A stretch of DNA of 64,000 nucleotides from Nocardioides seonyuensis (GTDB lineage Bacteria > Actinomycetota > Actinomycetes > Propionibacteriales > Nocardioidaceae), in the NCBI RefSeq assembly GCF_004683965.1, contig NZ_CP038436.1, positions 434,001 to 498,000 on the forward strand. Reading direction: 5' to 3'. The first letter of the stretch is position 1. Each line of letters opens with the position of its first letter. The notes beneath the pieces were generated by a model. The model was given only the letters and a program-made list of their open reading frames with translations. It was not told where the DNA came from and made no database searches. The position numbers and the translations under genes were made by a program. Below, piece after piece: positions 1 to 10,384 of this stretch.

Positions 1-740
1 CATGAGCATCCCCCACCCCATGCCGCGCCGTACGGCGGAGTCGAACTCGCGCACCGAAGGGATGTAGGTCGTCGGGGGCGCCAGGTGCTTGCGGGTGACC
101 CGCCGCACGAAGTCGTGCTGGAGGGTGTCGGCCCGGTCGAAGGCGACCATCCGCGCGGCGGCCAGGCTGGTGGCGTTGACGCCGTCGGCGAAGTGCCGGT
201 CGTGGAACTCGGGCGTGGTGACCGCGGTGTAGCGCAGCCGGCCGAGCCTGACGACCCGGCAGCCCGGCACCGGCTTGGGCTCTGAGGTGATCGCGGCCAT
301 GACCTCGCCGCGGCGCAGCCGGGCCGCCGTACGACTCTGGTCGTCGCGGATCACCTCGAACACCACGCGGTGCTGGTCCTGCACGGCGACCAGTGCGTCG
401 ACGAGCCAGCCGTAGAGCACGTCGGAGTTCACCGCCAGCGGGATCGAGGTGTAGGACGTCGAGTCGGGCTCGTCCTCCACCAGCTCGCTCACGGCCTCCC
501 GCTCCAGGAGCTCCGTCTGGGCGGCCAGTCGCACCAGGACGTGGCCCGCCTCGGTGGGCTCGAGCGGCTTGACCCGGTGGAGCAGGACGCGGCCGACCCG
601 GGCTTCGAGGGCCTTGATCCGCTGGCTCACCGCCGACGGGGTGACGTGCAGCTCGCGCGCGGCCGCCTCGAAGGTTCCGAGGCGCACGGAGGTGGCGAGA
701 GTGCGGAGGGCGACCGGGTCGAGCTGGGTGACGTCTTTCA
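1..740 (-). CDS. argP: LysR-family regulator, ArgP/LysG type (3' end cut by window)
   Basis: Translating back from the ATG at 740 gives a LysR protein. Its N-terminal winged helix begins MKDVTQLDPVALRTLA and includes the recognition segment TPSAVSQRIKALE. A substrate-binding domain follows, and about 246 residues are visible of a usual ~295; the C-terminus lies outside the window. It is divergent from a LysE exporter 73 bp away, which is the classic ArgP(LysG)-ArgO(LysE) arrangement in which the regulator senses lysine or arginine and activates export. Family identity is seen in the sequence; the effector is inferred from the neighbour. Confidence 0.88.
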
Positions 741-813
741 TACTGAGAGATTCTAATGATTCACGAAAATAGTTCGCTGGATTGTTGCTCGTTGCGAACC
801 TAGCGTTGTCCTC
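741..813. promoter_or_regulatory. Divergent promoter region between argP-like and lysE-like genes
   Basis: These 73 bp are clearly more A/T-rich than their surroundings and contain the only space for both promoters and the LysR binding site. No Shine-Dalgarno is evident before the lysE ATG, and a TAGCGT hexamer sits 7 nt upstream of it, so a leaderless lysE message is possible. The exact operator cannot be read by eye. Confidence 0.45.
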
Positions 814-1413
814 ATGTGGAACGTCACCCTCGCCGGCATGCTGACCGGGCTTGCCCTCATCGTCGCCATCGGCGCCCAGAACGCCTTCCTGCTGCGCCAG
901 GGGATCCGAGGCGAACAGGTGCTGCCGATCGTGCTGACGTGCCTGGTCTCCGACGTGGTCGCGATCTCAGCCGGGGTCGCGGGCCTCGGTGTCGTGCTCG
1001 AGCGGTGGCCCTCGCTGCTCCCGGTCGCGCAGGTCGTCGGAGGCATCTACCTGATCGCCTTCGGGATCCACGCCGCGATGCGCGCCTGGCGCCCCACCGC
1101 GCTCGACGCGGGTGCCGGCGCGACGCTGACGCCGGGCCGCGCCGTATTGCTGACCCTGGCGCTCACCTGGCTCAACCCGCACTTCTACCTGGACGCCGTC
1201 CTCATGCTCGGCACGGTGGCCAACAGCTTCGGCGAGGACCGCTGGTGGTTCTTCGCCGGGACCGTCCTCGCGAGCACGATGTGGTTCTTCGGCCTGGGGT
1301 ACGGCGCCCGCCTGCTGCGCGGCCTCTTCGCGCGGCCGTCTGCCTGGCGGGTCCTCGACTCGGGCATCGCCGTCTTCATGGGCGTGCTGGGCGTGGGCCT
1401 GCTCGCCCACTGA
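814..1413 (+). CDS. lysE: LysE/ArgO family amino-acid exporter
   Basis: This 199-residue integral membrane protein has about five or six hydrophobic segments, a typical LysE length. The family signature IGAQNAFLLRQG lies at residues 19-30 and the LNPHFYLDAVLMLG stretch falls mid-protein. LysE proteins export lysine and/or arginine across the cytoplasmic membrane to relieve intracellular excess. The divergent ArgP-type regulator supports basic amino acids as substrate. The ATG at 814 is the first start after the promoter region and no ribosome-binding site is obvious. Confidence 0.9.
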   Translation: MWNVTLAGMLTGLALIVAIGAQNAFLLRQGIRGEQVLPIVLTCLVSDVVAISAGVAGLGVVLERWPSLLPVAQVVGGIYLIAFGIHAAMRAWRPTALDAGAGATLTPGRAVLLTLALTWLNPHFYLDAVLMLGTVANSFGEDRWWFFAGTVLASTMWFFGLGYGARLLRGLFARPSAWRVLDSGIAVFMGVLGVGLLAH

Positions 1414-1469
1414 CCCCTCCTCCTCCCGGACGCACTCCGCCGAGCAGGCGAGGACCCCCAGCCCACCGA

Positions 1470-1532
1470 GATAGTCCGTATCAAAAAGCTCGTGGACACG
1501 CCGGCCCGAGGAGCTTCCTGATGCGGACTATC
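1470..1532. repeat. Intergenic hairpin repeat, copy 1 (bidirectional terminator candidate)
   Basis: The arm GATAGTCCGTATCA (1470-1483) is mirrored by TGATGCGGACTATC (1519-1532) with one mismatch, and an inner stem AAGCTC (1487-1492)/GAGCTT (1511-1516) extends it. It lies between the convergent lysE and hppD genes. Nearly the same outer arms recur at 57631-57693 between another convergent pair, so this is a repeated element and not a one-off hairpin. Confidence 0.75.
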
Positions 1533-1570
1533 GGGAGGGGCGAGGGAGGGGCCAGGGAGGGGAGGTGCGG

Positions 1571-3332
<1,762 letters not shown>

Positions 3333-3351
<19 letters not shown>

Positions 3352-3410
3352 GGGCTGTAGTACCCCCGTTGCAAGGGGGGCACAACAGCCTCTAACCCGG
3401 CGTTACAGCG
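3333..3410. terminator. Long bidirectional hairpin between convergent genes
   Basis: Perfect 17-bp arms CGCTGTAACGCCGGGTT (3333-3349) and AACCCGGCGTTACAGCG (3394-3410) are continued by imperfect pairing and an inner CCCCC/GGGGG stem around TTGCAA. The structure spans 78 bp, overlaps the last codons of the Lrp gene, and sits 24 bp from the end of the convergent protease gene. Confidence 0.8.
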
Positions 3411-3434
3411 TTAGGGCAGGAGGTTGGTCGTCGG

Positions 3435-4391
3435 TCAGGAGTCGTAGGACCCCGCCGGGTCCATGAGGAAGGACAGGTCGTCCTCCTGGTCGATCCGGTA
3501 GCTGCCGCTGGCGTTGCAGTTGTAGTTCATGCCGAACGACGTCACCGCGACGATGATGTTCTGCGCCTCGATCTCGGGCGTCGTGATGTCGAACGTCGGT
3601 CCGCCGGAGTCGCCGAAGCAGGTGCCACCGGTGGTGCCGCTGCCGCGGTGGGAGAACATCACGGCGATGTCGCGGTAGCCGTAGGCGCCCCTGATGCTCA
3701 CCAGCCGGCGGTCGGCCTTGCGCCGGGTGTCGCCTCCGAAGGCGGTCTTCGGACCGCTCTTCTCCAGCCCGTAGCCGACCGACTCGAAGAGGCCGCGCTG
3801 GCGGTCCCGGCCGTCGTACTGGTCGAGGTAGCCCTCGCTGGGCAGCGAGCCGTACTCGTCGAGGACGATCGGCTCGCTCAGCTTGAACACGCCGAGGTCG
3901 TGCAGCAGGAACTGCGCGTCGACGTAGTCGGGGTGCGTGTAGACCACCTCGGTCTCGTGCCAGGTCGGGCTGGCGTCGAGGGCGGCGGACCAGTCGGCGT
4001 AGCGCTCGGCGTTGCCGTCGGGGACGTAGGTGGAGCTCGGGTCGAGGATGTCGTAGTCGGGGGCCTCCTCCACGGAGAACCAGATGTCGTTGCCACCGAA
4101 CAGCGGGTCCTCCGGCGCGACGCCGTCGAGCCCGACGTCGTAGGTGCAGTGGCCCGCCGTCACGACAGTGGTGGAGTCGATGAGCGTGCCCGTGCAGTTG
4201 AACCACCCGCCCGGGTCGTCGAACCGCGAGTCGACGGCGTTGGGGACGTAGAACAGCAGCTGGCCGACGTAGGGGTGCTCGCCCGCGTCGGGTGCTCCCC
4301 CGACAATGGCGCTCGAGGGTGCGGCAGGGGTGACGATCAGGGCGGCGCTCGCGAGTGCCACCACCGCGCCACGCCAGGTGAGGTTCCTCAT
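3435..4391 (-). CDS. Secreted trypsin-like serine protease (S1 family)
   Basis: 318 residues. The ATG at 4391 has AAGGAG seven bases upstream, so I prefer it to the in-frame start at 4430. A signal peptide (MRNLTWRGAVVALASAALIV...) ends near AAPSSA, followed by IVGGAPDAGEHPYVG, the usual new N-terminus of an activated trypsin-fold enzyme. The catalytic triad is readable as His in TAGHC, Asp in the HDLGVF stretch, and Ser in GDSGGP. It probably acts outside the cell on unknown substrates. It is monocistronic between two regulators. Confidence 0.9.
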   Translation of the reverse strand: MRNLTWRGAVVALASAALIVTPAAPSSAIVGGAPDAGEHPYVGQLLFYVPNAVDSRFDDPGGWFNCTGTLIDSTTVVTAGHCTYDVGLDGVAPEDPLFGGNDIWFSVEEAPDYDILDPSSTYVPDGNAERYADWSAALDASPTWHETEVVYTHPDYVDAQFLLHDLGVFKLSEPIVLDEYGSLPSEGYLDQYDGRDRQRGLFESVGYGLEKSGPKTAFGGDTRRKADRRLVSIRGAYGYRDIAVMFSHRGSGTTGGTCFGDSGGPTFDITTPEIEAQNIIVAVTSFGMNYNCNASGSYRIDQEDDLSFLMDPAGSYDS

Positions 4392-4466
4392 GGAGATGCT
4401 CCTTCGGAGGGGTGAGCTGACTAGCCCCAAGTCACTCCATCGCCAGGGTGGCTGTCAACCCCCGAA

Positions 4467-5102
4467 CTACCGAAGTCGCTCGGCGATCTGCTGCGCCGCG
4501 GCGATCACCCGCGGCGCCACGACGCTCTCGTCGATGGCGCCGTCGAGGGTGACGACCCCGACGCTGGCGGCGAGGCCCTCGACTCCTCGCACGGGAGCGG
4601 CAAGCCCGTGGGCCCCTGACTGGAGCTCTCCGCTCGTCACGGCGAACGCGGGGCCGGCCGGGTCGGTGAGCGTGATCGCCTTGCCAGCAGCGCCCTGGGT
4701 GAGGGGATGTCGGGAGCCGACGCGGTAGGAGACGTGGAAGTCCGTCCACGTGGGCTCCACGACTGCCAGCGCCAACGCCTCGTCGCCGTCGGCGACCGTG
4801 AGGTGGGCGGTCGACCCGATGGCCTCGGCCAGGGACCTCAGGACGGGGACGGCGAGGTCGCGCAGCACCGGCTGCACCGCACTGGCCAGGTGGAGGATCC
4901 CCAGTCCCAGGAACAGCCGACCCCGTGCGTCCCGGCGCACCAGGGCGTGCTGCTCGAGGGTGCTCACCAGCCGGTAGGCCACGGTCCGGTTGACCGCGAG
5001 CTTGGCTGCGAGCTCGGTGACGGTGAGTCCCTCGGTGCACTCCGACAGCACCCTGAGCACGCGCAGCCCGCGGTCCAGGGTCTGGGAGGTCTCGGCAGCC
5101 AC
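4467..5102 (-). CDS. IclR-family transcriptional regulator
   Basis: 211 residues with an N-terminal winged helix (LTVTELAAKLAVNRTVAYRL) and the C-terminal IclR effector domain (GSTAHLTVADGDEALALAVV onward). The GTG at 5102 is the start because an in-frame TAG lies three codons upstream. IclR proteins usually repress catabolic operons and bind small organic acids. No divergent enzyme operon is adjacent, so the target is unknown. It ends 75 bp before the protease start and begins 18 bp after the helicase stop. Confidence 0.88.
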   Translation of the reverse strand: MAAETSQTLDRGLRVLRVLSECTEGLTVTELAAKLAVNRTVAYRLVSTLEQHALVRRDARGRLFLGLGILHLASAVQPVLRDLAVPVLRSLAEAIGSTAHLTVADGDEALALAVVEPTWTDFHVSYRVGSRHPLTQGAAGKAITLTDPAGPAFAVTSGELQSGAHGLAAPVRGVEGLAASVGVVTLDGAIDESVVAPRVIAAAQQIAERLR

Positions 5103-5120
5103 CCCGACAATCTAGGCGGA

Positions 5121-6899
5121 TCAGGAGGTCTGGCGCATCGCCCACTCGCGGATCCGGTCGATGCGGGCATGCAGCTGCTCGGCGCTGGCCACCGCAGCAG
5201 GTGGCCCGCCGCACTCCTTGCGGAGCGCCGCGTGGGTGATGCCGTGCGCCTGTCCGGTGCGGTGGTGCCAGGCCGCGACGAGGCCGTTGAGCTCACGACG
5301 CAGCACGCCGAGCTGCTGGTGGGTGGTCAACGCCTCCACGGAGTCGGCGCCGTCCTTGCCGGCCGCGCTGGCCCGCTGCTTGCTCGCGCGCTCGGTCTGG
5401 CGGGAGTGCAGGAGCTCGCGCACCTGGTCGGGCTCGAGGAGGCCGGGGATGCCGAGGAAGTCCATCTCCTCCTCGGAGCCGGCGAGGACCTCGCCGGAGT
5501 GTCCGAACTGGGCGCCGTCGTAGAGCACGTGGTCGAAGGACGCCGTCGACCCCAGCGCCTCCCACGACATCTCCAGCTCCGCCGAGGCCGACTCCCCCGC
5601 CTGCGCCTGGGCCAGCAGGTCGTTCTCGGCGGCGAAGATGTCGGACTCGTCGGTGACCCGCCGCCCGAGCACGTGATCGCGCTGGGCCTCCATGTCGGAG
5701 GCGAACTCCAAGAGGTGGGGCACCGACGGCAGGAAGACCGAGGCGGTCTCACCGCGGGAACGCGCCCGCACGAAGCGGCCGACGGCCTGGGCGAAGAACA
5801 GGGGGGTCGACGTGGTCGTGGCCCACACACCGACCGCCAGCCGGGGCACGTCGACGCCCTCGGAGACCATGCGTACGGCGACGAGCCAGCGCTTGTCGGA
5901 GGAGGTGAACGTCTCGATCTTCTTCGACGCGCCCTTCTCGTCAGAGAGGACGACGGTCGGTGCCTCGCCGGAGATCTTGCGCAGCAGCGCGGCGTAGGCG
6001 CGGGCGGAGTCCTGGTCGGAGGCGATCACCATGCCGCCGGCGTCGGGGACGTGTCGTCGTACCTCGGAGAGCCGCTTGTCGGCCGCCTGGAGGACCGCAG
6101 GGATCCAGGAGCCGGCGGGGTCGAGGGCGGTGCGCAGCGCCTGGGCGTGCATGTCCTTGGTCAGCGGCTCGCCAAGCCGGGCGGCGACCTCGTCGCCGGC
6201 GCGGGTGCGCCACTGCATCTCACCGGAGTAGGCCATGAACAGGACCGGGCGCACCACGTGGTCGCTGAGGGCGTGGGCGTAGCCATAGGTGAAGTCGGCG
6301 ACCGAGCGGGGGATGCCGTCCTCCCCCGGCGCGTAGGTGACGAAGGGGATCGGGTTGATGTCGGACCTGAACGGCGTGCCGGTCAGGGCCAGTCGCCGGG
6401 TCGCGGGGTCGAACGCCTCCTTGACCCCGTCACCCCACGAGAGTGCGTCACCCGCGTGGTGGATCTCGTCGAGGATGACCAGGGTCTTGAAGCGCTCGGT
6501 GCGGATGCGCATGGCAAGCGGGTTGACCGCGACCCCGGCATAGGTCACCGCGATGCCGACGTAGTCGCCCGACGTCCGGCCCTTGCCGGCGGCGTAGGTC
6601 GGGTCGATCGGGATCCCCGCCCTGGCGGCGGCCTCGGCCCACTGGGTCTTGAGGTGCTCGGTCGGCGCGACCACGGTGATGCGGTCGACGACACGGCGGC
6701 TCAGGAGGTCGGCGGCGACCGTCAGGGCGAAGGTCGTCTTGCCGGCGCCGGGCGTGGCGACGGCGAGGAAGTCGCGCGGCTGCGCGGCGGCGTACTGCTC
6801 CACCGCTGCCTGCTGCCAGGCGCGCAGCGAGGGCGCCGTGCCCCACGCCGCCCTGTCGGGCCACGCGGGAGGCAGCGGCGCGTCGGGCCGCCCGGTCAC
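5121..6899 (-). CDS. Superfamily II DEAD/DEAH-box helicase
   Basis: 592 residues from a GTG at 6899 that overlaps the DUF3039 stop as GTGA, which decides the start over the longer frame. Readable motifs are Walker A ATPGAGKT (residues 48-55), Walker B DEIH (144-147), motif III LTGTPF (172-177) and motif VI QAVGRFVRAR (371-380). The layout resembles type III restriction-subunit-like helicases, but no methyltransferase or nuclease partner is nearby. The C-terminal ~200 residues are not assignable. Tight coupling to DUF3039 suggests a joint function, which is unknown. Confidence 0.88.
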   Translation of the reverse strand: MTGRPDAPLPPAWPDRAAWGTAPSLRAWQQAAVEQYAAAQPRDFLAVATPGAGKTTFALTVAADLLSRRVVDRITVVAPTEHLKTQWAEAAARAGIPIDPTYAAGKGRTSGDYVGIAVTYAGVAVNPLAMRIRTERFKTLVILDEIHHAGDALSWGDGVKEAFDPATRRLALTGTPFRSDINPIPFVTYAPGEDGIPRSVADFTYGYAHALSDHVVRPVLFMAYSGEMQWRTRAGDEVAARLGEPLTKDMHAQALRTALDPAGSWIPAVLQAADKRLSEVRRHVPDAGGMVIASDQDSARAYAALLRKISGEAPTVVLSDEKGASKKIETFTSSDKRWLVAVRMVSEGVDVPRLAVGVWATTTSTPLFFAQAVGRFVRARSRGETASVFLPSVPHLLEFASDMEAQRDHVLGRRVTDESDIFAAENDLLAQAQAGESASAELEMSWEALGSTASFDHVLYDGAQFGHSGEVLAGSEEEMDFLGIPGLLEPDQVRELLHSRQTERASKQRASAAGKDGADSVEALTTHQQLGVLRRELNGLVAAWHHRTGQAHGITHAALRKECGGPPAAVASAEQLHARIDRIREWAMRQTS

Positions 6900-7195
6900 T
6901 CGCCGGAGCCCGAGCCGCCGGGGCCGCCTGAACCGGATCCGTCGCCGGAGCCGCCCGCTCCCATCGACTCCCAGATCTCCTTGCACTCCGGGCACGTGGG
7001 GTACTTCTCCGGCGCCCTGCTCGGGACCCAGACCTTGCCGCAGAGGGCCACCACGGGGGTGCCCATCACCATCGCCTCGGTGAGCTTGTCCTTGGGCACG
7101 TAGTGCGAGAAGCGCTCGTGGTCACCCTCGTCGGTCGGCACCGTCTGGCGTTCCTTGACGGTCTGGCTGCCGGGAGAGAAACCAATCGTGCTCAT
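6896..7195 (-). CDS. DUF3039 small putative zinc-binding protein
   Basis: 99 residues. The core reads KLTEAMVMGTPVVALCGKVW followed by a CPEC pair, so three cysteines (CG...CPEC) could form a small zinc ribbon. The tail is a low-complexity Gly/Ser/Pro run. This DUF is widespread in actinobacteria with no known role. It is translationally coupled (GTGA) to the downstream helicase, which suggests it works with it. The ATG at 7195 is clear. Confidence 0.85.
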   Translation of the reverse strand: MSTIGFSPGSQTVKERQTVPTDEGDHERFSHYVPKDKLTEAMVMGTPVVALCGKVWVPSRAPEKYPTCPECKEIWESMGAGGSGDGSGSGGPGGSGSGE

Positions 7196-7218
7196 GATGG
7201 GCCAGCCTACTCGCTGGG

Positions 7219-7785
7219 TCAGTTCAGATCAGGGTCGACGGGCCGGGTCGCGTGCCAGGCGAGGGTCCCCGGCTGGCGCCGGAGCACGTCACGACGCAGC
7301 GTGTCGGTGTCGCCGACGAAGGCATCCGCGTCGGTGCCCGAGACGACGTACCAGCTGCCCTCGGCGATCTCGTCGCGCAGCTGCTGGGCGCCCCAACCGG
7401 CATAGCCGGCGAAGACGCGCAGTCGGGCGAGGGAGCCCTCCACCAGCTCGATGGGGGTGTCGAGGTCGAGGATGCCCAGCCGGCCGGTCACCCCGCGCCA
7501 GCCCAGCGGGACGTCCTCGAGGTCGCGCAGCAGACCCACGGCCAACGCCCCGTCGAGGCCCACCGGTCCTCCACGGAACAGCACCTCGGGGCGGTCGACG
7601 ACCCCGCTCCACGGCTCCAGCACGTCGGCGACGAGCACGGCGCTGGGGCGGTTGAGGATGACGCCCAGGGCCCCCTCGTCGTCTGCGTCGAGCAGCATGA
7701 CCACGGTCTCGGAGAAGTTGGGGTCGCGCAGCGCAGGAGTCGCGACCAGCAGGGTGCCGGGGCCGACGTTCCCTGACTCGCTCAT
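7219..7785 (-). CDS. YqgE/AlgH family protein (DUF179)
   Basis: 188 residues. It begins after a short leader with PGTLLVATPALRDPNFSETV and contains GALGVILNRPS and LFRGGPVG, all hallmarks of the YqgE/AlgH fold. Its biochemical role is unresolved in the literature; AlgH was named for alginate effects in Pseudomonas. It lies 23 bp upstream of the DUF3039 gene in the same direction and may share its transcript. The ATG at 7785 is used. Confidence 0.9.
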   Translation of the reverse strand: MSESGNVGPGTLLVATPALRDPNFSETVVMLLDADDEGALGVILNRPSAVLVADVLEPWSGVVDRPEVLFRGGPVGLDGALAVGLLRDLEDVPLGWRGVTGRLGILDLDTPIELVEGSLARLRVFAGYAGWGAQQLRDEIAEGSWYVVSGTDADAFVGDTDTLRRDVLRRQPGTLAWHATRPVDPDLN

Positions 7786-7816
7786 GCGCCCATTCTGCAG
7801 CAGGAACGCGCAAGAC

Positions 7817-7893
7817 GACCCCCGGCCGACGCACTGTGGGAGGGAGGGAGATCGCAGCTATCGGAAACCGCGTTCGGCGTCGGTCTGGGGGTC
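7817..7893. repeat. Imperfect long inverted repeat, possible terminator
   Basis: The arm GACCCCCGGCCGACGC (7817-7832) is mirrored by GCGTCGGTCTGGGGGTC (7877-7893) with small mismatches, and a separate palindrome CCCTGATCAGGG lies at 7895-7906. Both are downstream of the minus-strand gene ending at 7921 and upstream of yqgE, so they could end that transcript. Confidence 0.4.
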
Positions 7894-7920
7894 GCCCTGA
7901 TCAGGGGCCCGTGAGGGCGG

Positions 7921-8448
7921 TCAGGCGGCAAGCACCGCCTTGAGACGCTCCACCAGGGTGGGCGCGTGGTCGTGCCGCGAGGCTCCGACCGTGGGGTACG
8001 ACGTCCGGGCACGCAGGGCGATCGCCTCGCCGATGCGTGCGGCCGCCGCGGTGTCGTCCTGGCCCGACCGTCCGGCCATCAGGGCGATCATGGCGTGCTC
8101 CTTGCCGGTGGCACGCGCCATGACGGCCGCCATCTCCGGCGAGGTGGGCGAGGCTGTGTAGTGGTCGAGGACGCGGCGCACGCCGGGGAGCGCGTCGGCC
8201 GTGGCCTGCCAGGCGGAGACGACTGCCGACTCGAGGTCGACGGGCTCCTCGGCGAGTGCCTGGTCGATGCGGCCGGAGAGGCTGGTGTGCCAGCGGAGCT
8301 GGAGGGAGCCGAGCAGGGTCAGCTCGTCGGAGAAGGTCTCATTCACGCCCGGGACGTCCATCGGGAGGATGCCGTCACGGCGCTCGTCGGCGGTGCGGAT
8401 GACCTCACGCAGGACCTCGCCGCGGCGGTGGTGGTTCTTCCAAGTCAT
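7921..8448 (-). CDS. Conserved-looking hypothetical protein
   Basis: 175 residues from the ATG at 8448, which has AAGGAG six bases upstream, so it is very likely a real gene. The product is soluble and largely helical (MTWKNHHRRGEVLREVI...), with Ala-rich amphipathic helices and no signal peptide, membrane segment or known catalytic motif. It is divergent from a TetR regulator across 128 bp and may be that regulator's target. I do not recognise the family. Confidence 0.7.
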   Translation of the reverse strand: MTWKNHHRRGEVLREVIRTADERRDGILPMDVPGVNETFSDELTLLGSLQLRWHTSLSGRIDQALAEEPVDLESAVVSAWQATADALPGVRRVLDHYTASPTSPEMAAVMARATGKEHAMIALMAGRSGQDDTAAAARIGEAIALRARTSYPTVGASRHDHAPTLVERLKAVLAA

Positions 8449-8576
8449 GGTGTTACTCCTTCGGTTCCATACCGTGAGTACGTACCCCTAGTATGCCGAC
8501 TCTGCAATGGCACACAAGCAGGTTCCGGCGTGAACCGCACCACACGTTCGCGTCACAGGTCACTAAGGTGTCGTCG
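8449..8576. promoter_or_regulatory. Divergent promoter region, hypothetical gene / TetR gene
   Basis: 128 bp between the two starts. It contains the 8-bp palindrome GTACGTAC (8478-8485) 30 bp from the hypothetical gene's ATG, a position that would suit repressor binding. No consensus can be checked from one site. Confidence 0.3.
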
Positions 8577-9284
8577 GTGACCAGGTCCTCGGCGTCGAAG
8601 CTCATCCCCAAGGTGCCCAAGGTGAAGGTGTCCAAGGGGTCGGGCCGCCGGCAGCAGTACTCCGACTCGACCAAGCAGGCCCTCGTCGACGTGGCCGAGG
8701 AGCTCTTCACCACGCACGGCTACGCCGCCACCTCGCTCGATGCCATCGTGGCGGGTGCCGACGTGACCAAGGGCGCGCTCTACCACCACTTCAGCGGCAA
8801 GCAGGCAGTGTTCGAGGCCGTCTTCGAGCGCATCGACAGCCGGTGCAGCACAGCCATCCACGAGGCCACCACCGCCGCGAAGGACGACCCTTGGGCCATG
8901 GCGGTCGCGGGGCTGCGCACCTTCCTCGGCATCGTCCAGCAGCCGTCCTACCGGCGGGTGGTGATCCAGGACGGCCCGTCGGTGCTGGGCTACGAGCGGT
9001 TCCGCGAGCAGGAGGAGCGCTCCACCTACGCCAACGTCGTCGAGATCGTGCGCACAGTCCTCCACGTCGGCGCCTGGGACGTCGACGAGGCGATGGTCGA
9101 GACCTTCACGCAGATCTTCTTCGGAGCGCTGTCTGCCGCGGGCGGATCGGTCGCGCAGAGCGACGAGCCGGGTGCCGCCGCGGCGCGCGTGGAGACCGCG
9201 ATCATGTTCCTGCTGAGCGGTCTCCAGGCCCTGGCCGAGCAGGGCGCGGCCCTGCCCAGCGCCACGCCGGAGGCGCAGGCGTAG
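8577..9284 (+). CDS. TetR/AcrR family transcriptional regulator
   Basis: About 235 residues. The helix-turn-helix is typical: ALVDVAEELFTTHGYAATSL then DAIVAGADVTKGALYHHF. A ligand-binding helical domain follows. The start is uncertain. GTG at 8577 has AAGG eight bases upstream; GTG at 8568 and ATG at 8493 are in frame. The N-terminus is unusually basic (SKLIPKVPKVKVSKGSGRR). It likely represses itself and the divergent gene. It ends 3 bp before the convergent DUF3048 gene. Confidence 0.85.
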   Translation: MTRSSASKLIPKVPKVKVSKGSGRRQQYSDSTKQALVDVAEELFTTHGYAATSLDAIVAGADVTKGALYHHFSGKQAVFEAVFERIDSRCSTAIHEATTAAKDDPWAMAVAGLRTFLGIVQQPSYRRVVIQDGPSVLGYERFREQEERSTYANVVEIVRTVLHVGAWDVDEAMVETFTQIFFGALSAAGGSVAQSDEPGAAAARVETAIMFLLSGLQALAEQGAALPSATPEAQA

Positions 9285-9287
9285 GGC

Positions 9288-10331
9288 CTACTTGGCCCAG
9301 GTGAGGTTGCCGGTCCGGGCCGGGACCAGCTCGATCCAGACGCGGCCCGCGGGGACCTTCAGCTCCCCCGACCTGGTGGAGAGCTCGATCGCCCCGCGCA
9401 GTCCGTCCTTGCTCCACGTCCCCCGGATCATCCGGCCGCCGTGGAACAGGATCGCCTCTCCCTTGCCCTCGAGCTTGGTCTCCGGAACGGGGTAGCCCGC
9501 GGGGTCGCGGTAGCCCGCGTCGCCCACCGGCACCCGCAGCACGAGGACCGACGTCGCCGGGAACTGGTCACCCTCCGCGGCGTAGGAGTTCGTGTTGACG
9601 TACTTGCCGCCGGCGTAGCTCCACGACGTGGCGTGACCACCGAAGCTGGCGACCAGCGACCGCGCCTTCTTGCCGCGCGGCAGGTCCTCGGCGGTGCCGA
9701 AGTCGAGGTAGGGCCTGGGCTCCTCACCGGTGCGCGCCTTCTTGGCGATCTCGTCCAGACGCGCGAAGAGGTTGTAGGGGGCCGAGCGGCTGGACTCCCG
9801 GTAGACGCCGGGAGCACCCTCGGTGACGTAGGGGATCTTTGCGGCATTGATGCGGTTGAGCGTGATCTGGGCGGCACCGCTGGTCACGACCGTGGCGTCC
9901 TCGGGGACGATCCCGATGTCGCTGGCGCGCATCGACCGGACGGGGCCGATGTTGCTCGGCAGCTTGGAGTAGTAGAACGCCGCCAGACGGGTCATGCCGC
10001 CCTCGACGAGCTCCTCCACGACCATGTCGGCCGAGCCGAGACCGACCTGCGGGGCGCTCGAGGAGGTGTTGTCGACCTTGGTCACGATCACCGGGTGCTG
10101 CGGGGCCTTGCCCTTGCGCTCGAGACCGGTCAGCGGCCAGTAGGACGGCTCCGGCGGCTCCTCGGTGGCCTCCGCGGTGGGCTCGGAGTCCGACGACGGC
10201 TCGGCGGGCTCGTCGCTGCCGCTGCACCCGGCGAGGAGCAGCGAGGCGGCGACCAGGGCGACGGCGGCGGCCCTGGCCGGTCGTCGGGCGGAGGAGCGCC
10301 CGGCAGAGGACGGGCGGAGACGGTGGCGCAA
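9288..10331 (-). CDS. DUF3048 (YerB-like) lipoprotein
   Basis: 347 residues from a TTG at 10331 with GGAG six bases upstream. The N-terminus is a lipoprotein signal ending in the lipobox LLLAGC, followed by an acidic Ser/Glu/Pro linker. Two DUF3048 parts follow: WPLTGLERKGKAPQHPVIVT with MVVEELVEGGMTRLAAFYYS, and a C-terminal half with EGKGEAILFHGGRMIRGTWS. The family is surface-anchored with unknown function. No operon partner is evident. Confidence 0.87.
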   Translation of the reverse strand: MRHRLRPSSAGRSSARRPARAAAVALVAASLLLAGCSGSDEPAEPSSDSEPTAEATEEPPEPSYWPLTGLERKGKAPQHPVIVTKVDNTSSSAPQVGLGSADMVVEELVEGGMTRLAAFYYSKLPSNIGPVRSMRASDIGIVPEDATVVTSGAAQITLNRINAAKIPYVTEGAPGVYRESSRSAPYNLFARLDEIAKKARTGEEPRPYLDFGTAEDLPRGKKARSLVASFGGHATSWSYAGGKYVNTNSYAAEGDQFPATSVLVLRVPVGDAGYRDPAGYPVPETKLEGKGEAILFHGGRMIRGTWSKDGLRGAIELSTRSGELKVPAGRVWIELVPARTGNLTWAK

Positions 10332-10384
10332 CGAGAGCTCCGATCAAGCACGGGGAAGTGGGGAGTCGACACCCAGAAGTGTGC

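Noticed and set aside
4707..7103. Long plus-strand open frame (798 codons) across the IclR, helicase and DUF3039 genes
   Set aside because: It is antisense to recognised genes, its translation is low-complexity Gly/Arg/His/Val-rich, and it has no family features. It is a G+C-bias shadow.
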